NCBI RefSeq assembly: GCF_031453615.1
Contig: NZ_JAVIZT010000001.1
Coordinates: forward strand, 1,364,001 to 1,428,000
Reading direction: 5' to 3'
Source of the DNA: Microbacterium sp. SORGH_AS_0428
GTDB taxonomy: Bacteria; Actinomycetota; Actinomycetes; Actinomycetales; Microbacteriaceae
DNA length: 64,000 nucleotides
Of the stretch, positions 62,657 to 64,000 are shown one piece after another. Positions within the stretch are counted from its first letter, which is position 1. Every line of letters begins with the position of its first letter. A program made the translations under genes and the position numbers. The notes beneath the pieces were generated by a model, which made no database searches, had not been told where the DNA came from, and saw only the letters and a program-made list of their open reading frames with translations.

Positions 62657-63909
62657 CAGCGGAGGTTTCCGTTCGAGCACGTCTCCTCGGCCGCGGTCTG
62701 TCCTGCGATCGAGGAGGGCAGCGCGACGCTGTCGGCGGGAGTGGTGGGCTGAGCGACGTCGGCCGACTCCGTGGGCTCGGGGGTCGGCGACTGGGTGGGG
62801 TCGGCGGCGACGGTGCCGTCGCCCTGGCTCGTCTTGCCGGTCAGCACGAGCTGCTGGTTGGCCTCGATCGCCGCGAAGAGCGCATCGGCGGCGTCGCGGT
62901 TCGGGACGACGCGGTTCGCGTCGGCGGGATCGGTGACGGTCGGGTACTGCACGAAGACGATCTCGTCGAACGGCACCTCCTTGACGGCCAGCGCGATCTG
63001 CACCAGCGTCATCGGATTGGTCAGGCTCTGACTCGGCGTGACGTTCTCGACGCCGACGGTCGCCAGCTTGTAGAGCGTGGCCGGGTCGCTGAGCACACCC
63101 TCGCCCACGAGCTTGCGCGCGAGCCGCGACATATACTGCTGCTGGTTCGAGATACGGCCGAGGTCGCCGCCGTCACCGACGCCGTGCCGGGTGCGCAGGA
63201 ACTGCAGGGCGTCCAGACCCTGGACGTTGCGCGTTCCGGCCGGCCAGTCGATCCCCGTGTAGGGGTCGCGGATGCCGTTCGCGATGCAGACGTCCACGCC
63301 GCCGATGGCATCGGTGATCTGGATCACACCACCGAACGTGACGGATGCCGCAAACGGAATGTTCTGGCCGGTGAGCTGGGAGATGGTCTTCACGGCGCAG
63401 CTCAGACCACCGTACGAGAAGGTCGAGTTGAGCTGCTGCTTGCTCATCGCGGACACCGCCGAGCCGTCCTCGCGGGTGCAGGAGGGGATCGGGATCATGA
63501 GGTCCCGCGGGAAGGAGATGACCGTCACGCGGCGAGGGTTGTCGGAGATGTGGAGCAGGAGGTTGACGTCGTTGAGGTCGCCCTCGGAGTCGGCACCCGT
63601 GCACCGGTCTCCGAAGAGCGCGGCGTAGTCGGGCTCGCAGGCGTCGGTGCCGGCGAGGAAGAGGTTCACGCCGCCCTCGATCGCGCCGATGTCCGGCGGC
63701 ACCGCGCTCTGGCCCTCCAGCGCGACCGCGTCCTCGTTCAGGTTGGTCGCAAAGCTCCACACGTTGTATCCCACGATGCCGATGCCTGCGACGAGGACGA
63801 CGGCGAGGGAGACCGCGACGAGTTTGAAGAACTGTGCGACGGGATGCGGCGAGCGCAATCGGCCGTGGCGCGCCACCGTCTGGCGGCGCCCGCTTCGGGT
63901 CGGGCTCAC
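62656..63909 (-). CDS. LytR-CpsA-Psr family cell-wall ligase
   Basis: 417-aa type II membrane protein. Basic N-terminus (TVARHGRLRSPHP, shared with the paralogue), one helix (about 30-52), LCP domain with GGVNLFLAGTDACEPD, NDVNLLLHISDNPRRVTVISFPRD, DAIGGVDVCI and LQFLRTRHGVGDGGDLGRISNQQQY. A Pro/Thr/Ser-rich linker (about 365-395) and a conserved tail ALPSSIAGQTAAEETC follow. It transfers teichoic-acid-like or arabinogalactan-like polymers to peptidoglycan. GTG 63909 has GAGGA 5 bp upstream; the ORF is open to 63984. Tandem paralogues suggest different polymers. Nothing else is seen in 63910-64000. Confidence 0.9.
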   Translation of the reverse strand: MSPTRSGRRQTVARHGRLRSPHPVAQFFKLVAVSLAVVLVAGIGIVGYNVWSFATNLNEDAVALEGQSAVPPDIGAIEGGVNLFLAGTDACEPDYAALFGDRCTGADSEGDLNDVNLLLHISDNPRRVTVISFPRDLMIPIPSCTREDGSAVSAMSKQQLNSTFSYGGLSCAVKTISQLTGQNIPFAASVTFGGVIQITDAIGGVDVCIANGIRDPYTGIDWPAGTRNVQGLDALQFLRTRHGVGDGGDLGRISNQQQYMSRLARKLVGEGVLSDPATLYKLATVGVENVTPSQSLTNPMTLVQIALAVKEVPFDEIVFVQYPTVTDPADANRVVPNRDAADALFAAIEANQQLVLTGKTSQGDGTVAADPTQSPTPEPTESADVAQPTTPADSVALPSSIAGQTAAEETCSNGNLR

Positions 63910-64000
63910 GCGGGTCCTCTCGTACACAGAAACGGCAGGTGCGGCAGGACGTGCACGCACTGCTCCCCGTAGATCGTCGCCCATCCTACGAGCCGAGACC

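Noticed and set aside
1..64000. CRISPR arrays, insertion sequences, prophage or integrase genes
   Set aside because: No regularly spaced direct repeats, transposase or integrase motifs, or terminal inverted repeats with target duplications were seen, including at the edges of the RHS island.

Overview
The window is high-GC chromosomal DNA from an actinobacterium. It is probably a member of the Microbacteriaceae and most likely Microbacterium. Supporting signs are the strong G/C third-position bias, a DUF7882 gene (a family I know mainly from Microbacteriaceae), GTG starts with 1-4 bp ATGA/GTGA overlaps, many starts placed 4-9 bp behind a TANNNT -10 box (leaderless genes), and a dense scatter of the hexamer GGATGC/GCATCC. 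I see no phage, CRISPR array, IS element or rRNA. One tRNA-Ser(GCU) is present.

Layout. 0-8.6 kb is a sulfur region: a partial cystathionine beta-synthase reads out leftwards, and divergent from it a MetQNI-type importer is translationally coupled to two tandem DszC/SfnB-like flavin monooxygenases (the second frameshifted), followed by a DszA/NtaA-like FMN monooxygenase and a convergent 3-mercaptopyruvate-type sulfurtransferase. Together these look like uptake and desulfurisation of an organosulfur compound. 8.7-9.6 kb is an OhrR/Ohr peroxide pair. 9.6-17.7 kb is a complete kdp potassium system on the minus strand (small ORF, kdpF, A, B, C, then a palindrome, then kdpD and kdpE). 17.8-28.6 kb is housekeeping and stress: YbjQ, DUF6328, DUF7882, two MarR regulators (one running an ABC exporter operon), an MFS porter, a NUDIX hydrolase, YaeQ, a quinone-type oxidoreductase, a GNAT enzyme and glutamate decarboxylase. 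28.6-33.9 kb is a tricarboxylate (TctCBA) transporter with a divergent CitA/DcuS-type two-component system. 33.9-37.2 kb carries a LuxR-type regulator with two HTH domains, a lipoprotein and a DUF808 membrane protein.

37.3-41.7 kb and 52.0-58.2 kb appear to be two halves of one glycan-utilisation locus. The left half has a LacI regulator, two sugar ABC permeases and a GH130 mannoside phosphorylase. The right half has the sugar-binding lipoprotein and a giant LPxTG-anchored PL8 polysaccharide lyase. Both halves carry the same LacI-like operator words (a shared 12-mer AGTAAACCGGTT and a shared 10-mer ACTAAATCGG). PL8 plus GH130 suggests a polymer containing mannose and uronic acid, such as xanthan; this is inference.

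Between the halves (41.7-51.9 kb) sits a more AT-tolerant accessory island: a secreted 2259-residue RHS/YD-repeat protein with two PA14-like domains and a hydrophobic, unrecognised C-terminal tip, followed by a chain of small unknown genes that looks like an immunity array, a lipoprotein and a TPR/Sel1 gene remnant. 58.2-64 kb holds a CGNR regulator, an MFS exporter, the tRNA, a DUF1275 protein and two tandem LytR-CpsA-Psr cell-wall ligases, the distal one with an apparent C-terminal frameshift.
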